A stretch of DNA of 64,000 nucleotides from G963662905 sp963662905 (GCA_963662905.2 CAXXFD010000004.1:248001-312000); one strand, 5' to 3'; shown: positions 53,051 through 62,057, numbered from the stretch's first letter. Notes: generated by a model from the letters alone, not told the origin. Numbers and translations are program-made.

Positions 53051-53251
53051 TTATTGGATTTTTTTTTGTTTTTATTTGGTGTACAAGGTGTTTTTCTGTG
53101 TGGATAAGGTAAAATACTGAGCAAAGCAGGCTAAATCCTTTATGCAGGTCTTCAAATGGGTTATGCCTTATATAAAACGGCCAGTGCTTTGGATATAGTG
53201 AATACCCCATAATATTTACAAAAAGACGTAGTTTAGCAGAAATCAAAGCAC

Positions 53252-53290
53252 AAAAAATCCTGCTTCTCAATAAGAAAAGCAGGATTTTTT
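53252..53290 (-). terminator. Rho-independent terminator after pepD
   Basis: AAAAAATCCTGCTT and AAGCAGGATTTTTT pair over fourteen bases with an 11-base loop. On the minus strand it follows the pepD stop (53302) by 11 bases and ends in a T run. Confidence 0.92.
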
Positions 53291-53301
53291 ATGGGACTAT
53301 A

Positions 53302-54768
53302 TTATTCCTGTTCGGGAATATTTTTCAATACATCTATAGTTAAATCCCAGAATTTCCGGGTTGTTTCGATATTGATCTTTTCATCGGGCGAGTGGGCGTT
53401 TTTAATGGTTGGCCCAAAGCTGATCATATCCATATAGGGATATTTCTCCAGGAAAAGGCCGCATTCCAAACCTGCATGGATAGAGCGGACAATTGGCTTT
53501 TTACCGAAAAGTTTTTGGTAAGAAGCCGCTGTAATATTCGCAATTTCAGAATCAGGGTTTGGCGCCCATCCGGGATAACCCTCAGAATGCTCCACTTCAG
53601 CTCCTGCCAAATGAAAAACTGCATGTACCATGGCGGCAATATCATTTTTCGCAGAATTCAGGTCACTGCGCTGGCTGGTTGTGACAAAGATTTTATTGCC
53701 TTCGATAAATTTCACGGAAGCCATATTGGTAGAGGTTTCCACCATGCCCGGCATACGCTGGCTCATCGCATGAACACCATGTGGGCAGGCATAGAGTGCG
53801 TTCAGGAGTTTGTCCTGTGCATCAGCATCCATTACCCATTCGGGCATATCTGTTTTTTCCAGGCCCATCTTAAAATTGGGTTCTGTTTTCTCCAGCTCAA
53901 AGGCAATTTCCTTTGCATAAGCTTTAAAAACGCATTCAAATTTTTCAGCAGTATTCGAAGGAACGCATACTACGGCAAATGCTTCGCGTGGAATGGCATT
54001 GCGCAGGTTTCCGCCATCAAAATCATGAAGGCGCAAACCAAACTCCCCTTGTGTGTTCCAAAGGAAACGGTTCAGGATTTTGTTGCTGTTGCCCAGTCCT
54101 TTATCAATTTCATCGCCGGAATGGCCGCCACGAAGACCGGTTACGCTTAATTTATAGGCCACATAGCTTTTGGGTACTGCTTCTGCTTCATAGCTCAATG
54201 TTGCCAATGTATCCACACCTCCGGCGCAGCCAATAAACAATTCACCTTCATCTTCCGAATCGAGGTTGAGGAGGATTTTCCCTTCCATAAAACCCGGTTG
54301 CAGGGCAAAAGCGCCACTCAATCCTGTTTCTTCATCAACGGTAAAAAGACATTCAATGGGGCCATGTTCGATATCGCTGGCAGTAAGCAAAGCCATTTGT
54401 GCGGCTACACCAATGCCATCATCAGCGCCCAATGTGGTTCCTTTGGCTTTTACCCATTCGCCGTCAATCCAGGGGATGATCGGATCCACATCAAAATTAT
54501 GCTCCACATCGGAGTTTTTCTCGCAAACCATATCAATATGGCTTTGAAGGATGACCGTTTTGCGGTTTTCATAGCCCGGGCTGGCCGCTTTGGAAATCAA
54601 AACATTTCCAATTTCATCTCTCTTGGCATTAAGATTATTCTTTTTAGCAAAATCGAGGAGGAAATCCCTGATTTTGTCTTCTTTTTTAGAAGGCCGTGGA
54701 ACCTGGCAGATATCTTCGAAATATCCCCATACAGATTTTGGTTCCAGTTCATTTAAAATACGTTCCAT
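53302..54768 (-). CDS. pepD: Aminoacyl-histidine dipeptidase (M20 family)
   Basis: Cleaves Xaa-His dipeptides and other short peptides in the cytosol using two metal ions. 488 residues, normal for the M20C group. First metal ligands in 'LQSHIDMVCEKN', bridging Asp in 'TTLGADDGIGVAAQ', catalytic Glu pair in 'FTVDEETGLSGAF', later ligand Asp in 'NLDSEDEGEL' and a C-terminal His in 'TIKNAHSPDEKI'. The lid/dimerisation domain is 'GLRGGHSGDEIDKGLGN'. The next gene upstream (HD protein) ends 16 bases before its start, suggesting a two-gene transcript. Confidence 0.93.
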   Translation of the reverse strand: MERILNELEPKSVWGYFEDICQVPRPSKKEDKIRDFLLDFAKKNNLNAKRDEIGNVLISKAASPGYENRKTVILQSHIDMVCEKNSDVEHNFDVDPIIPWIDGEWVKAKGTTLGADDGIGVAAQMALLTASDIEHGPIECLFTVDEETGLSGAFALQPGFMEGKILLNLDSEDEGELFIGCAGGVDTLATLSYEAEAVPKSYVAYKLSVTGLRGGHSGDEIDKGLGNSNKILNRFLWNTQGEFGLRLHDFDGGNLRNAIPREAFAVVCVPSNTAEKFECVFKAYAKEIAFELEKTEPNFKMGLEKTDMPEWVMDADAQDKLLNALYACPHGVHAMSQRMPGMVETSTNMASVKFIEGNKIFVTTSQRSDLNSAKNDIAAMVHAVFHLAGAEVEHSEGYPGWAPNPDSEIANITAASYQKLFGKKPIVRSIHAGLECGLFLEKYPYMDMISFGPTIKNAHSPDEKINIETTRKFWDLTIDVLKNIPEQE

Positions 54769-54784
54769 AAAATATATTTTCGGT

Positions 54785-55402
54785 TTATCTTCCTGATATA
54801 ATCAATTCCAGCTTTTGCATATTGTGCGCTTTGCCGTTTTTGTACTTTTCGATGGCATATTCCGAAAAGAAATGATGCTGGATCAAAAAAGCAAGACTAC
54901 TTTTTACAAAATCGAAATACGGATGCTCCTGCCCCAGCACATCCAGCCACTCTTCCCTCAGGCGCAGTGATTTCTCCAGAAAATCTTCCCTTCCCAAATG
55001 CAACATATCTGCATCGCAAACCAGTTGTGCTTCATAAGTTGTTGGATTTTGTGGCGTTCGGGTAGCATCGATACAAAGCTGCACTTCGCGGATGAAATCG
55101 GGAGCTGCTTTATTGCTCAGAAAATCGGCAGCAATCTCCATACTGTAGCGCTCGTGGTCTTTATAAGATTTCACAAATCCTGTATCATGAAACCAGGCTG
55201 CAATCAGCACAATGGCCCTTGATTGCTTTCCACATCCGGATTCGCGGGTGATTTCCAAAGCATTTTTCACCACATCTTCCGTATGCGCGATATTATGATA
55301 CACATAATTGGCAGGGATTTTCCGATGAAGCAAAAGGCGGACAAAGGCTTCTGTTTCGTGGAGCAGCGATGTAAGCGGATCCGTTTTCAATGGGTTTGTC
55401 AT
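54785..55402 (-). CDS. HD-domain protein (paralogue of 15411-16001)
   Basis: A 205-residue HD-superfamily protein. Metal ligands: His in 'YVYHNIAHTEDVV', HD in 'AAWFHDTGFVKS', Asp in 'LVCDADMLHLGREDFL'. The order and spacing match the protein at 15411, including the 'G.DDF/GREDF' motif and a following Arg/Glu-rich helix, so the two are paralogues. Likely a metal-dependent phosphohydrolase of unknown substrate. Located upstream of pepD on the same strand. Confidence 0.8.
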   Translation of the reverse strand: MTNPLKTDPLTSLLHETEAFVRLLLHRKIPANYVYHNIAHTEDVVKNALEITRESGCGKQSRAIVLIAAWFHDTGFVKSYKDHERYSMEIAADFLSNKAAPDFIREVQLCIDATRTPQNPTTYEAQLVCDADMLHLGREDFLEKSLRLREEWLDVLGQEHPYFDFVKSSLAFLIQHHFFSEYAIEKYKNGKAHNMQKLELIISGR

Positions 55403-55495
55403 AGTTGAGCGAATTTACAGAAATTTATGGTTAATGAGGGGCAATTTTTCAAAAAAGCTTGTGTATCTTTATCAAAAATTACTAAAACAAACAAA

Positions 55496-55729
55496 ATGAG
55501 CGAATTTAAAGTACATGCTGATAATCTGGTCAGCAAAGTGAAAGAAATAATCCACGAAGGCAATGTACGCCGTATTATCATTAAAAATGAAGAAGGCAAA
55601 ACTTATCTTGAAATCCCTGTAACGGTTGGACTTGCAGGCGTTCTGCTGGCACCCATCCTGGCGGCAATAGGCGCTTTGGCAGCAGTAGCAGCAAATTTCA
55701 CTGTTGAAATTATCCGCAGGGACGACTAA
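55496..55729 (+). CDS. DUF4342-family small protein
   Basis: A 77-residue protein with the DUF4342 pattern: 'LVSKVKEIIHEGNVRRIIIK' then 'TYLEIPVTVGLAGVLLAP', followed by a hydrophobic Ala-rich segment ('ILAAIGALAAVAANF') that may sit in the membrane. Function unknown. The ATG at 55496 is chosen over a longer frame from 55427, whose extra residues are not conserved. Its end overlaps the convergent zinc-ribbon gene by 4 bases. Confidence 0.8.
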   Translation: MSEFKVHADNLVSKVKEIIHEGNVRRIIIKNEEGKTYLEIPVTVGLAGVLLAPILAAIGALAAVAANFTVEIIRRDD

Positions 55730-55974
55730 ACAACAATTTTCTGTATCGCCCCCTGATTAAGTTTGATGGCCGGCTGGCCGTTGATCAGGCTTTCGCGTCC
55801 GCAAACGGATTGGCATGAAGGGCAAAGCCACTGTGCGTTTTTTTGATCAATGAGGGCTGTGCTTTCTACAATTTTTGATTTGAACAGCTTTATCAGGCGT
55901 CCTTTGCCCGACTTCCGGTACACAAAAAGCCGCTGGCCGCAATTGCAGCTTACATCCACTTTTTTATCCTGCAT
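55726..55974 (-). CDS. Small zinc-ribbon-like protein
   Basis: An 82-residue basic protein with four or five Cys in two knuckles ('VSCNCGQRLF' and 'CPSCQSVCGRE'), suggesting zinc binding. I do not recognise a named family. The start ATG overlaps the stop of the 2-hydroxyacid dehydrogenase gene in a TAATG junction, so it is translationally coupled to that gene; it ends overlapping DUF4342. Confidence 0.62.
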   Translation of the reverse strand: MQDKKVDVSCNCGQRLFVYRKSGKGRLIKLFKSKIVESTALIDQKNAQWLCPSCQSVCGRESLINGQPAIKLNQGAIQKIVV

Positions 55975-56939
55975 TAGGAATTGGGATGATTTACCAGGCG
56001 CATTGTTTTTCCGGAAAGGAATGCCTGAATATTCTCCAAAACGATATCCAGCCTCAAATCCATTGCTTCTTTTGTGGCATAACCAATGTGCGGCATCAGC
56101 AAGGTATTTGGTGCAGCCAAAAGCGGATGATCCGGTTTTAATGGCGGTTCGTATTCATAAACATCAATGGCAGCACCTGCAATCTCCCCGGACATCAGGG
56201 CATCAGCCAATGCGTCATAATCCACCACGGCACCACGGGCCGTATTGATCAGTATGGCATGTTTTGGCATCTGTTTCAGTTCCTTTTGCCCGATCAGATG
56301 TTTGCTTTCTTCTGTTAAAGGTAGATGAAGGCTCAGCACATCGCTTTGGCGGCACAGGTTCTCCAGGCTGCAATATTCAACGCCCGTTTTCATGACTTCT
56401 TCTTTTTGCGTACGGCTGTATGCCAATACTTTGCAACCAAAAGCCGCAGCAAGGCGGGCGGTTTCCAGGCCAATCATTCCGCTGCCCACAATTCCAAAAG
56501 TTTTTCCCTGCAGATTAGCACCCAAAAATCCGTTGCGGCTTCCGTTTTTGCGCGTTTCTAAATCCAGAGGCGTTATTTTCCGCAAAAGATCCAGCGCCAT
56601 TGCAATGCTCAGTTCCGCAACAGCCGTAGTGGAAAAACCTGCTGCATTGCACACAGCGATTCCCATTTCATCGCAGGCGCTTAGGTCGATATGGTCGAAG
56701 CCTGTAAATGCGACATCAAGAAGTTTTAAGGATGGGCAGGCTTCGATCACTTCTGCTCCAATCGGAATATTGGTCAAAACCGCTATTTCGGCATCAGCCA
56801 TTCTTTCTTTCAGGATTTGGGGATTGGTTTCGCGTATTTCAAAATAGCGCACATCATGTCCGGACTGCTCCAATTCTGCAATAAAAGCATCCATTTTTTC
56901 CTGGCCTACGCCAAGAGGTTCGAGTATTGAGATTTTCAT
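55974..56939 (-). CDS. D-isomer-specific 2-hydroxyacid dehydrogenase
   Basis: An NAD(P)-dependent oxidoreductase of 321 residues. The Rossmann motif is 'FGIVGSGMIGLETARLAAAFG'-like with G-x-G-x2-G; catalytic Arg in 'ILINTARGAVVDYDAL', Glu in 'AIDVYEYEPPL' and His in 'LLMPHIGYATKE' form the usual triad. The N-terminal 'KISILEPLGVG' resembles glycerate or phosphoglycerate dehydrogenase-like members, but the substrate cannot be fixed. It is coupled to the small zinc-ribbon gene. Confidence 0.87.
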   Translation of the reverse strand: MKISILEPLGVGQEKMDAFIAELEQSGHDVRYFEIRETNPQILKERMADAEIAVLTNIPIGAEVIEACPSLKLLDVAFTGFDHIDLSACDEMGIAVCNAAGFSTTAVAELSIAMALDLLRKITPLDLETRKNGSRNGFLGANLQGKTFGIVGSGMIGLETARLAAAFGCKVLAYSRTQKEEVMKTGVEYCSLENLCRQSDVLSLHLPLTEESKHLIGQKELKQMPKHAILINTARGAVVDYDALADALMSGEIAGAAIDVYEYEPPLKPDHPLLAAPNTLLMPHIGYATKEAMDLRLDIVLENIQAFLSGKTMRLVNHPNS

Positions 56940-57373
56940 TTTTGCCGGTTTAAGGTTTCATTGCTTCGAAATTGCAAATATCCATAAAATACGGACAAAA
57001 AGCCAGCTGTAGCAAAGGAAGATCAGGGCAAACACATCCTTTCCAGACGGTATATTCAACTAAAATCAAAGCAAATTGTCGCAGCCATACAGGCTGCTAT
57101 CCGCTGAGTCTTGCATTAACCCGATGCGCTGCATCAGGTTAACATGTATCAGGCTTACAGCCTGAAAATCACAGAATTGCATAACCAAACAGAATCTTCG
57201 ACATCCAGAAAGGAACAACGCAAAATATCAGCATTTGCAATCCATGGAAAGACAAAATCATTTATCACCAATGCCCGGTAAATACCTTATTATCAACACC
57301 CATGAAATGCAATTAAATATAAATGCAGCGGGAAGTACAGCATTGGTGGCGCGCTTGTGCAGACAGGAAGATA
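56940..57373. other. 434-bp intergenic region with clustered hairpins
   Basis: No gene is credible here. Three hairpins lie within 85 bases (57081-57165, listed separately). The rest shows no coding bias or recognised RNA. Confidence 0.5.
57081..57165. repeat. Cluster of three palindromic hairpins (REP-like)
   Basis: GCAGCC/GGCTGC with a 5-base loop (57081-57097); TTAACC-C-GATGC / GCATC-A-GGTTAA (57116-57142), whose single mismatch becomes a U-G pair if read as minus-strand RNA; and TCAGGCT/AGCCTGA with a 3-base loop (57149-57165). The grouping of compact GC-rich hairpins in an otherwise AT-rich spacer suggests a repetitive extragenic element or remnants of one. Confidence 0.55.
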
Positions 57374-58210
57374 TCAGAGGTTGCGCTCTTTTTTGATCTG
57401 TTCGTAGGCTTCGCTGATGCTTTGAAATTTTTCTTTGGCTGCTTTTTGGACGTCCGCACCAAGATGTGCCACTTTATCAGGATGGTGCAGCACTGCCATT
57501 TTTCTGTATGCTTTTTTCACTTCTTCATCCGTTGCTGTTGACTCCACGCCAAGAATCTGGTAGGCACTTTTGGTGCTCTTAACGAACATGGCCTTAACAG
57601 AAGTATAATCGTGACCGGAGATACCAAGATAAGTTGCAATGGATTCAATTACATCGATTTCGGACTTATGGCTGTGCCCGTCGGCCATGGAGATGCCAAA
57701 CAAAAAATGCAGGAGTTGCAAGCGGCTGGAATAAGCCATATTCTGGTGGATCTGGCGGCAAACATCGTACAATGGAATATCCTGTTTCAGTATATCGCGC
57801 AAGAGAAGCAACTGCTGTTTTGCGGTTTCAGCACCAAAATTACGGAGCAAAAATTGTTTCACATAATCCAGCTCGGCTTTCATCACTTTGCCATCAGCTT
57901 TCATCACAGCCGCAGCAAGCACCAACAGGCTTACATTAAAATCACCGGGGCGGGTACGGTTTTCCTGTCCCGGACGCGCATCCTGCTGTGGATCATAGGC
58001 ATACCCCCCACTCTGCATTCCATCGTACATGGAACCAAAAAGAAATCCCAGGATTCCACCTATCGGGCCGCCCAAAACCCAGCCCAGGCCACCGCCAATC
58101 CACTTACCATATTTCGATTTTTTCTCTGATTCTTTGTTACTTCTCATACTACTGCCACTAAAAATGAACACTAAAGCTCCAATAAGAATAATAGTAATAA
58201 TATAGCCCAT
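57374..58210 (-). CDS. DjlA-like TerB/DnaJ co-chaperone
   Basis: A 278-residue protein (start at 58210, where the membrane helix begins; the longer frame from 58237 adds 9 residues). One N-terminal membrane segment ('YIITIILIGALVFIFSG'), a Gly-rich cytosolic segment ('GGGLGWVLGGPIGGILGFLFG'), a TerB-like domain ('SLLVLAAAVMKADGKVMKAE'), and a C-terminal J domain with the HPD triad in 'AVLHHPDKVAHLG'. The order matches DjlA, which stimulates DnaK at the membrane. Function in this phylum inferred. Confidence 0.85.
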   Translation of the reverse strand: MGYIITIILIGALVFIFSGSSMRSNKESEKKSKYGKWIGGGLGWVLGGPIGGILGFLFGSMYDGMQSGGYAYDPQQDARPGQENRTRPGDFNVSLLVLAAAVMKADGKVMKAELDYVKQFLLRNFGAETAKQQLLLLRDILKQDIPLYDVCRQIHQNMAYSSRLQLLHFLFGISMADGHSHKSEIDVIESIATYLGISGHDYTSVKAMFVKSTKSAYQILGVESTATDEEVKKAYRKMAVLHHPDKVAHLGADVQKAAKEKFQSISEAYEQIKKERNL

Positions 58211-58350
58211 GAGGTCTAAATGTTCATTTGTTATCAAATATTAGTTTAATGTCTTCCGACAATTATCGGATCAAAAATACTTTTTTTACAAGAATCAGGC
58301 CGAAAAAAAAGCTGCCAAAAGACAGCTCTTTTATATTCGGTTCCGTCAGA

Positions 58351-59691
58351 TTAGTCCTGACAATTATTTTCCACTTCAACAAAGCGGATCCCATAAGTAG
58401 CCAGTTCTTCGAGTATCGGCTCGTACAATTCGGGCTTAACAGGCACATGCACTCCTGTTACATTGATGGTTCCGTTGAGGAGCAAACGTGTTGCAATGGC
58501 AACAGGAAGGCCTACCGTCATGGACATGGCAGTGTTTTCCCTATCTTCACCAAGAACCACCATACTTGAAGTCACTTCCTTTTTTTCTCCATTCAGCTCA
58601 TAAACAAACTCATGCTGCATGGCAATCATATCCTTGTCGCCTTCCTCAAGCGCCCATTTTTCTTCGAGAAGTTTTTGCATAATCTGGGCGGGCGTAGCAT
58701 CTTTCAGGCCAATTTTGCGATCTTCAAAAATGCCCAGCCATTTCAGTTTTTTCATTATATCTCCTTCGGGATCCAGTTTCAGATATTCGATAAGCTTATC
58801 TTCGACAGGTTTTTCCGGATCAAAACGCAGATATGAATTAATGAACTGACGGTATGTCATATCTTCAGTGCCTTCCAAAGTGTAAGTATCGTCAGTTACG
58901 CCCAATTGAACAAAAACATTCCAGGCTTCGCAATAACCCGGGCGGCGCATGGTGCCACGGTAAATCGTAGGGATATCCTGAAGGCCGTAAGTTTCACGAT
59001 AAGAAAGTGAATCACGGTTTGGATAAACTTCAAAATCGCCATAATCCAAAACCGTAGTTCTTTGCACGCGGTCAAAAAGTTTGTGGTAAGGAATGTACTT
59101 ATAGCGTCCATCGCGGATAAACTGGGATACGCCTTGTCCGGCAAGCACAACATTGCGTGGATTCCATGTGAATTTATAATTCCAGATATTGGTATCATAC
59201 TGTGGAGCAATCAAACCACCAGTTGAAGATTTAAAAGCCAGCAGTTTACCTCCGTTTGCACGGATTTCATCAATCACTTTCATTGCCGACATATGGTCGA
59301 TGCCTGGATCCACACCCAGTTCGTTGAGCAAAGCGACGCCTTTGGTTTTGGCTTCTTCGTTAAGTGCTTTAACTTCTTTGCTCACATAGCTGGCCGTAAC
59401 CATATGCACGCCAAAATCAACACAAACACGGGCAACCTTATGGTGCATAAAAGCAGGAAGCATAGAAATAACAACATCCGCACCCTGCACACGCGATTTC
59501 AGAAGTTCTTCATCATTTGCATCAAAAGCAAATGCTTCTGCACGTGCATGGCCGTTAATTTTCTTTTTTGCTATTGCAACGTCCTTATCACCAATGGAGA
59601 TATTCCAGTCGTTCGCTTCAGAATGATCGAGCAAATATTTGATCAATGTTGTGGCTGATAGTCCGGCGCCAAGAATCAATATTTTTTTCAT
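58351..59691 (-). CDS. Saccharopine dehydrogenase (glutamate-forming type)
   Basis: A 446-residue NAD(P)-binding enzyme. Rossmann 'ILILGAGLSATTLIKYLL', 'VVISMLPAFMHHKVARVC', 'LLNELGVDPGIDHMSAMK' and 'YRGTMRRPGYCEAW' match the saccharopine dehydrogenase domain that yields aminoadipate semialdehyde plus glutamate. The start at 59691 gives the Rossmann motif directly; the longer frame adds 22 residues. The neighbouring gene upstream on the same strand encodes the matching lysine-ketoglutarate reductase, so the pair likely forms the saccharopine route of lysine degradation. Confidence 0.87.
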   Translation of the reverse strand: MKKILILGAGLSATTLIKYLLDHSEANDWNISIGDKDVAIAKKKINGHARAEAFAFDANDEELLKSRVQGADVVISMLPAFMHHKVARVCVDFGVHMVTASYVSKEVKALNEEAKTKGVALLNELGVDPGIDHMSAMKVIDEIRANGGKLLAFKSSTGGLIAPQYDTNIWNYKFTWNPRNVVLAGQGVSQFIRDGRYKYIPYHKLFDRVQRTTVLDYGDFEVYPNRDSLSYRETYGLQDIPTIYRGTMRRPGYCEAWNVFVQLGVTDDTYTLEGTEDMTYRQFINSYLRFDPEKPVEDKLIEYLKLDPEGDIMKKLKWLGIFEDRKIGLKDATPAQIMQKLLEEKWALEEGDKDMIAMQHEFVYELNGEKKEVTSSMVVLGEDRENTAMSMTVGLPVAIATRLLLNGTINVTGVHVPVKPELYEPILEELATYGIRFVEVENNCQD

Positions 59692-59827
59692 AGTAAAATT
59701 CCGGTTGGTTTTAAAATTCCTTTTTTTGATTAGGCCGCTAATGTAGTTGAATTTCATTTTTGCAAGTCTTCAAACCGCATTTTCTTTTTTTGAATACGCT
59801 TTTTTTAATTAAACCAATTCCATTTTA

Positions 59828-59835
59828 CAAATATA
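59828..59835 (-). promoter_or_regulatory. Candidate -7 box for saccharopine dehydrogenase
   Basis: Minus-strand TATATTTG fits TAnnTTTG, about 137 bases upstream of the start at 59691. No -33 element at the standard distance. It would let the gene be expressed separately from the reductase gene, whose terminator lies just upstream. Confidence 0.35.
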
Positions 59836-59874
59836 ATAACCTGCTTTTGTGGATGAATTGCGCGCTAAAAACAC

Positions 59875-59900
59875 AAAAAAAGCCCCGTCAAACGGAGCTT
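59875..59900 (-). terminator. Rho-independent terminator after the reductase gene
   Basis: On the minus strand AGCTCCGT and ACGGGGCT pair (one mismatch) around a 3-base loop, followed by seven T residues. It lies 33 bases past the reductase stop, separating it from the dehydrogenase gene. Confidence 0.75.
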
Positions 59901-59933
59901 ATTATATTGTTTATCAATTATTTATAATAATGA

Positions 59934-61241
59934 TTAAGCGAGATACCCTTCAAGGTATTTATAATCGGGTGTGAGTTCCCCATTATGTAAAATCATGGCG
60001 CGTTTCACCGGATCAGGAAGTTTCACTTCATCAAATGCGCAATCAAAATCGGTTTTCGCAATATCAAGCAAATAGGGTTTCAGTGCATTGCTGAACGCGA
60101 TGGATGATTCGCGTGGCAGTTCACTAGGCAGGATATCCACGGCCATGACCTGAAGCCCGTCTCCTTCGAAACCGCTTTTTATTTCGCCATTAAATGGATT
60201 ATAAACAAAAACCGGATCCTCGATATAGGTTCCTTTCACGGTAGGCTCAACCGAACCATCCGGGTCGCAGGTAACATCGCCCACAACGATTAACTTTGGT
60301 TTGGCTCCGTTTTCACATTCTTTTTTGAGCCATTCGCGGGTAAGTATCCTTGGATACCGGGCATCCCAATACATGCAGTTCATCAGTAGGCTGAGATGTG
60401 GCAGGTATTGTTCAAAAACACCCTGGAAAAGTTCCGGTTTGGTAAAATACTCCTGAAGTACAAATTCGCTTCCGTCAATGCGTTCGGACAGGTGTTTTTC
60501 CTCAAAAACAACCTTATAAACAATATTTGAAGGCACATCTGCCCTGCCTTTCAACACTTTAAGCTGCTCCGGACTGATTTCCTGAACAGGTAGCAAATGA
60601 AGGATTTCCTGAGCACCTTTGGACACATTACCGTAACCGGTAACCCCAACCGCAAATGGAAGCAGCTCTTTTGGCAATCCATCGCGTGCGATATCACTTC
60701 CTACTTCCGATACTGCGGTTTTCGCGTCTTCGAGTGAATTATAGGTATGCGACTGCCTGATTTTCAAAAAAGGAGTAACAATACCCTGCTTTTCCAGGCG
60801 CTGGCCAATAGTCCAAAGGGAATTGATCATCCCGGCCAGGCCCGCAAAACGCCCAAAGAAAATCAGCCGTTTGCCATCTGCATCTGCAATTTTTTCATAA
60901 TCAATAAGATTACAATTCAATTCCATCATTTTTCGGAGCATCGGCATATTATATGACTGGCCTTTAATCACATGCGAGAAAAAAACATAAGATCCGTTTT
61001 TTCTGAAAAAATCCATGGGCATTTCTTTCACGCCAAATACCAGTCCACATGAACTAACGTCATCAACGACTTCAGCACCGGCATCACGATATTCATCTTT
61101 CGTAAAGACCCTCTTGGGAGATTCCTCAATCTTCACCTGAATGCCAGCCTGAACCAATTCTTTAACATGCGAAGGGACAATGGCCACCCGTTTCTCCATG
61201 AGGTATTTATCCTCCTTGCGAATTCCAATACACTGATTCAT
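59934..61241 (-). CDS. Lysine-2-oxoglutarate reductase-like protein (LKR half of AASS)
   Basis: A 435-residue member of the alanine dehydrogenase/PNT superfamily resembling the lysine-ketoglutarate reductase half of the animal/plant bifunctional AASS: 'IGIRKEDKYLMEKRVAIVPS', 'VFFSHVIKGQSYNMPMLRKM', 'FFGRFAGLAGMINSLWTIGQ', 'AVGVTGYGNVSKGAQEIL' (nucleotide-binding) and 'VVGDVTCDPDGSVEPTVKGT'. It would join lysine and 2-oxoglutarate into saccharopine. The ATG at 61241 is preferred; the longer frame from 61292 adds 17 residues. The dehydrogenase gene follows on the same strand, with a terminator between. Confidence 0.85.
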   Translation of the reverse strand: MNQCIGIRKEDKYLMEKRVAIVPSHVKELVQAGIQVKIEESPKRVFTKDEYRDAGAEVVDDVSSCGLVFGVKEMPMDFFRKNGSYVFFSHVIKGQSYNMPMLRKMMELNCNLIDYEKIADADGKRLIFFGRFAGLAGMINSLWTIGQRLEKQGIVTPFLKIRQSHTYNSLEDAKTAVSEVGSDIARDGLPKELLPFAVGVTGYGNVSKGAQEILHLLPVQEISPEQLKVLKGRADVPSNIVYKVVFEEKHLSERIDGSEFVLQEYFTKPELFQGVFEQYLPHLSLLMNCMYWDARYPRILTREWLKKECENGAKPKLIVVGDVTCDPDGSVEPTVKGTYIEDPVFVYNPFNGEIKSGFEGDGLQVMAVDILPSELPRESSIAFSNALKPYLLDIAKTDFDCAFDEVKLPDPVKRAMILHNGELTPDYKYLEGYLA

Positions 61242-61273
61242 AGTTGGTTGTATTTTAGTTTTGGTAGAATAGC

Positions 61274-61281
61274 CAAATTTA
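61274..61281 (-). promoter_or_regulatory. Candidate -7 box for the reductase gene
   Basis: Minus-strand TAAATTTG matches TAnnTTTG, 33 bases upstream of the start at 61241. No -33 TTTG at the expected spacing. Confidence 0.4.
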
Positions 61282-61320
61282 CGAAAAATCAATACATTTG
61301 TTGAGGTTTTTTAAAATGGA

Positions 61321-61344
61321 TTCATTCAAAACTAATTGAACGAA
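61321..61344. promoter_or_regulatory. Inverted repeat upstream of the reductase gene
   Basis: TTCATTCAA and TTGAACGAA form an inverted repeat (one mismatch) about 40 bases upstream of the candidate -7 box. The position suits a regulator-binding site, but it could also be chance in an AT-rich spacer. Confidence 0.3.
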
Positions 61345-61466
61345 TTTGTTTGTCAACAATACTTTCCTGAAGTTGCATTAACAAAGCTTTAACAGCGGCA
61401 GGATTTGATAGGGCTGACAGAATTACTAATTATGCACAAATATTTATCAACCTTAAACAAATAATT

Positions 61467-62042
61467 ATGGCAAGAAAATTTTGGATGATCGCAATTGCAG
61501 CAGTAATACTGAGTGCTTGTGGTTCGCAGACACAAAAACCAGAAAACAAGGTTCAGGAAGAAACCGTAGCAGAAGCTACTCCTGTTCAAATTACCGTTGA
61601 GGAATTTTCGGATAAAGCGGGCGACCTAGTAGGTCAGGAAGTAGCTGTAAGCGGAACCGTTGTGCATGTTTGCAAGCACGGTGGCAAGCGTATGTTCATT
61701 ATGAATGAAGACCAGGATGTACGTATAAAAATTACCAGCGGCGAAGGTATGGCAGCATTTAATACCGATATGGAAGGCAGTGATGTAGCTGTAAAAGGAA
61801 TTATTGAAGAACTCCGCATTGATGAAGATTACCTGCAAAACTGGGAAAATGAGCTCAATGCAGAAAAAGGCGGCGACTCTGAGCACAAAATCCACACTGG
61901 TGAAGAAGGTCATGAAGAACATGAAGGCGACGTGGAACATGAACTCGAACAAATAAGCAACTACCGTGATATGCTGAAAGAAAGCGGAAAAGACCACCTT
62001 TCTTTCTATAATATTGCCTGCATAGAATACCAGGTAAAATAA
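61467..62042 (+). CDS. OB-fold lipoprotein
   Basis: A 191-residue predicted lipoprotein with lipobox 'VILSAC' near residue 18. After a Glu/Thr-rich linker, residues about 42-120 look like an OB-fold nucleic-acid/ligand-binding domain of the tRNA_anti-like type ('GQEVAVSGTVVHVCKHGGKR', 'SDVAVKGIIEELRID'). The last part is His/Glu-rich ('GEEGHEEHEGDVEHE'), which could bind metal. Substrate and role unknown. Confidence 0.75.
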   Translation: MARKFWMIAIAAVILSACGSQTQKPENKVQEETVAEATPVQITVEEFSDKAGDLVGQEVAVSGTVVHVCKHGGKRMFIMNEDQDVRIKITSGEGMAAFNTDMEGSDVAVKGIIEELRIDEDYLQNWENELNAEKGGDSEHKIHTGEEGHEEHEGDVEHELEQISNYRDMLKESGKDHLSFYNIACIEYQVK

Positions 62043-62057
62043 TAATTCTATCCATTT

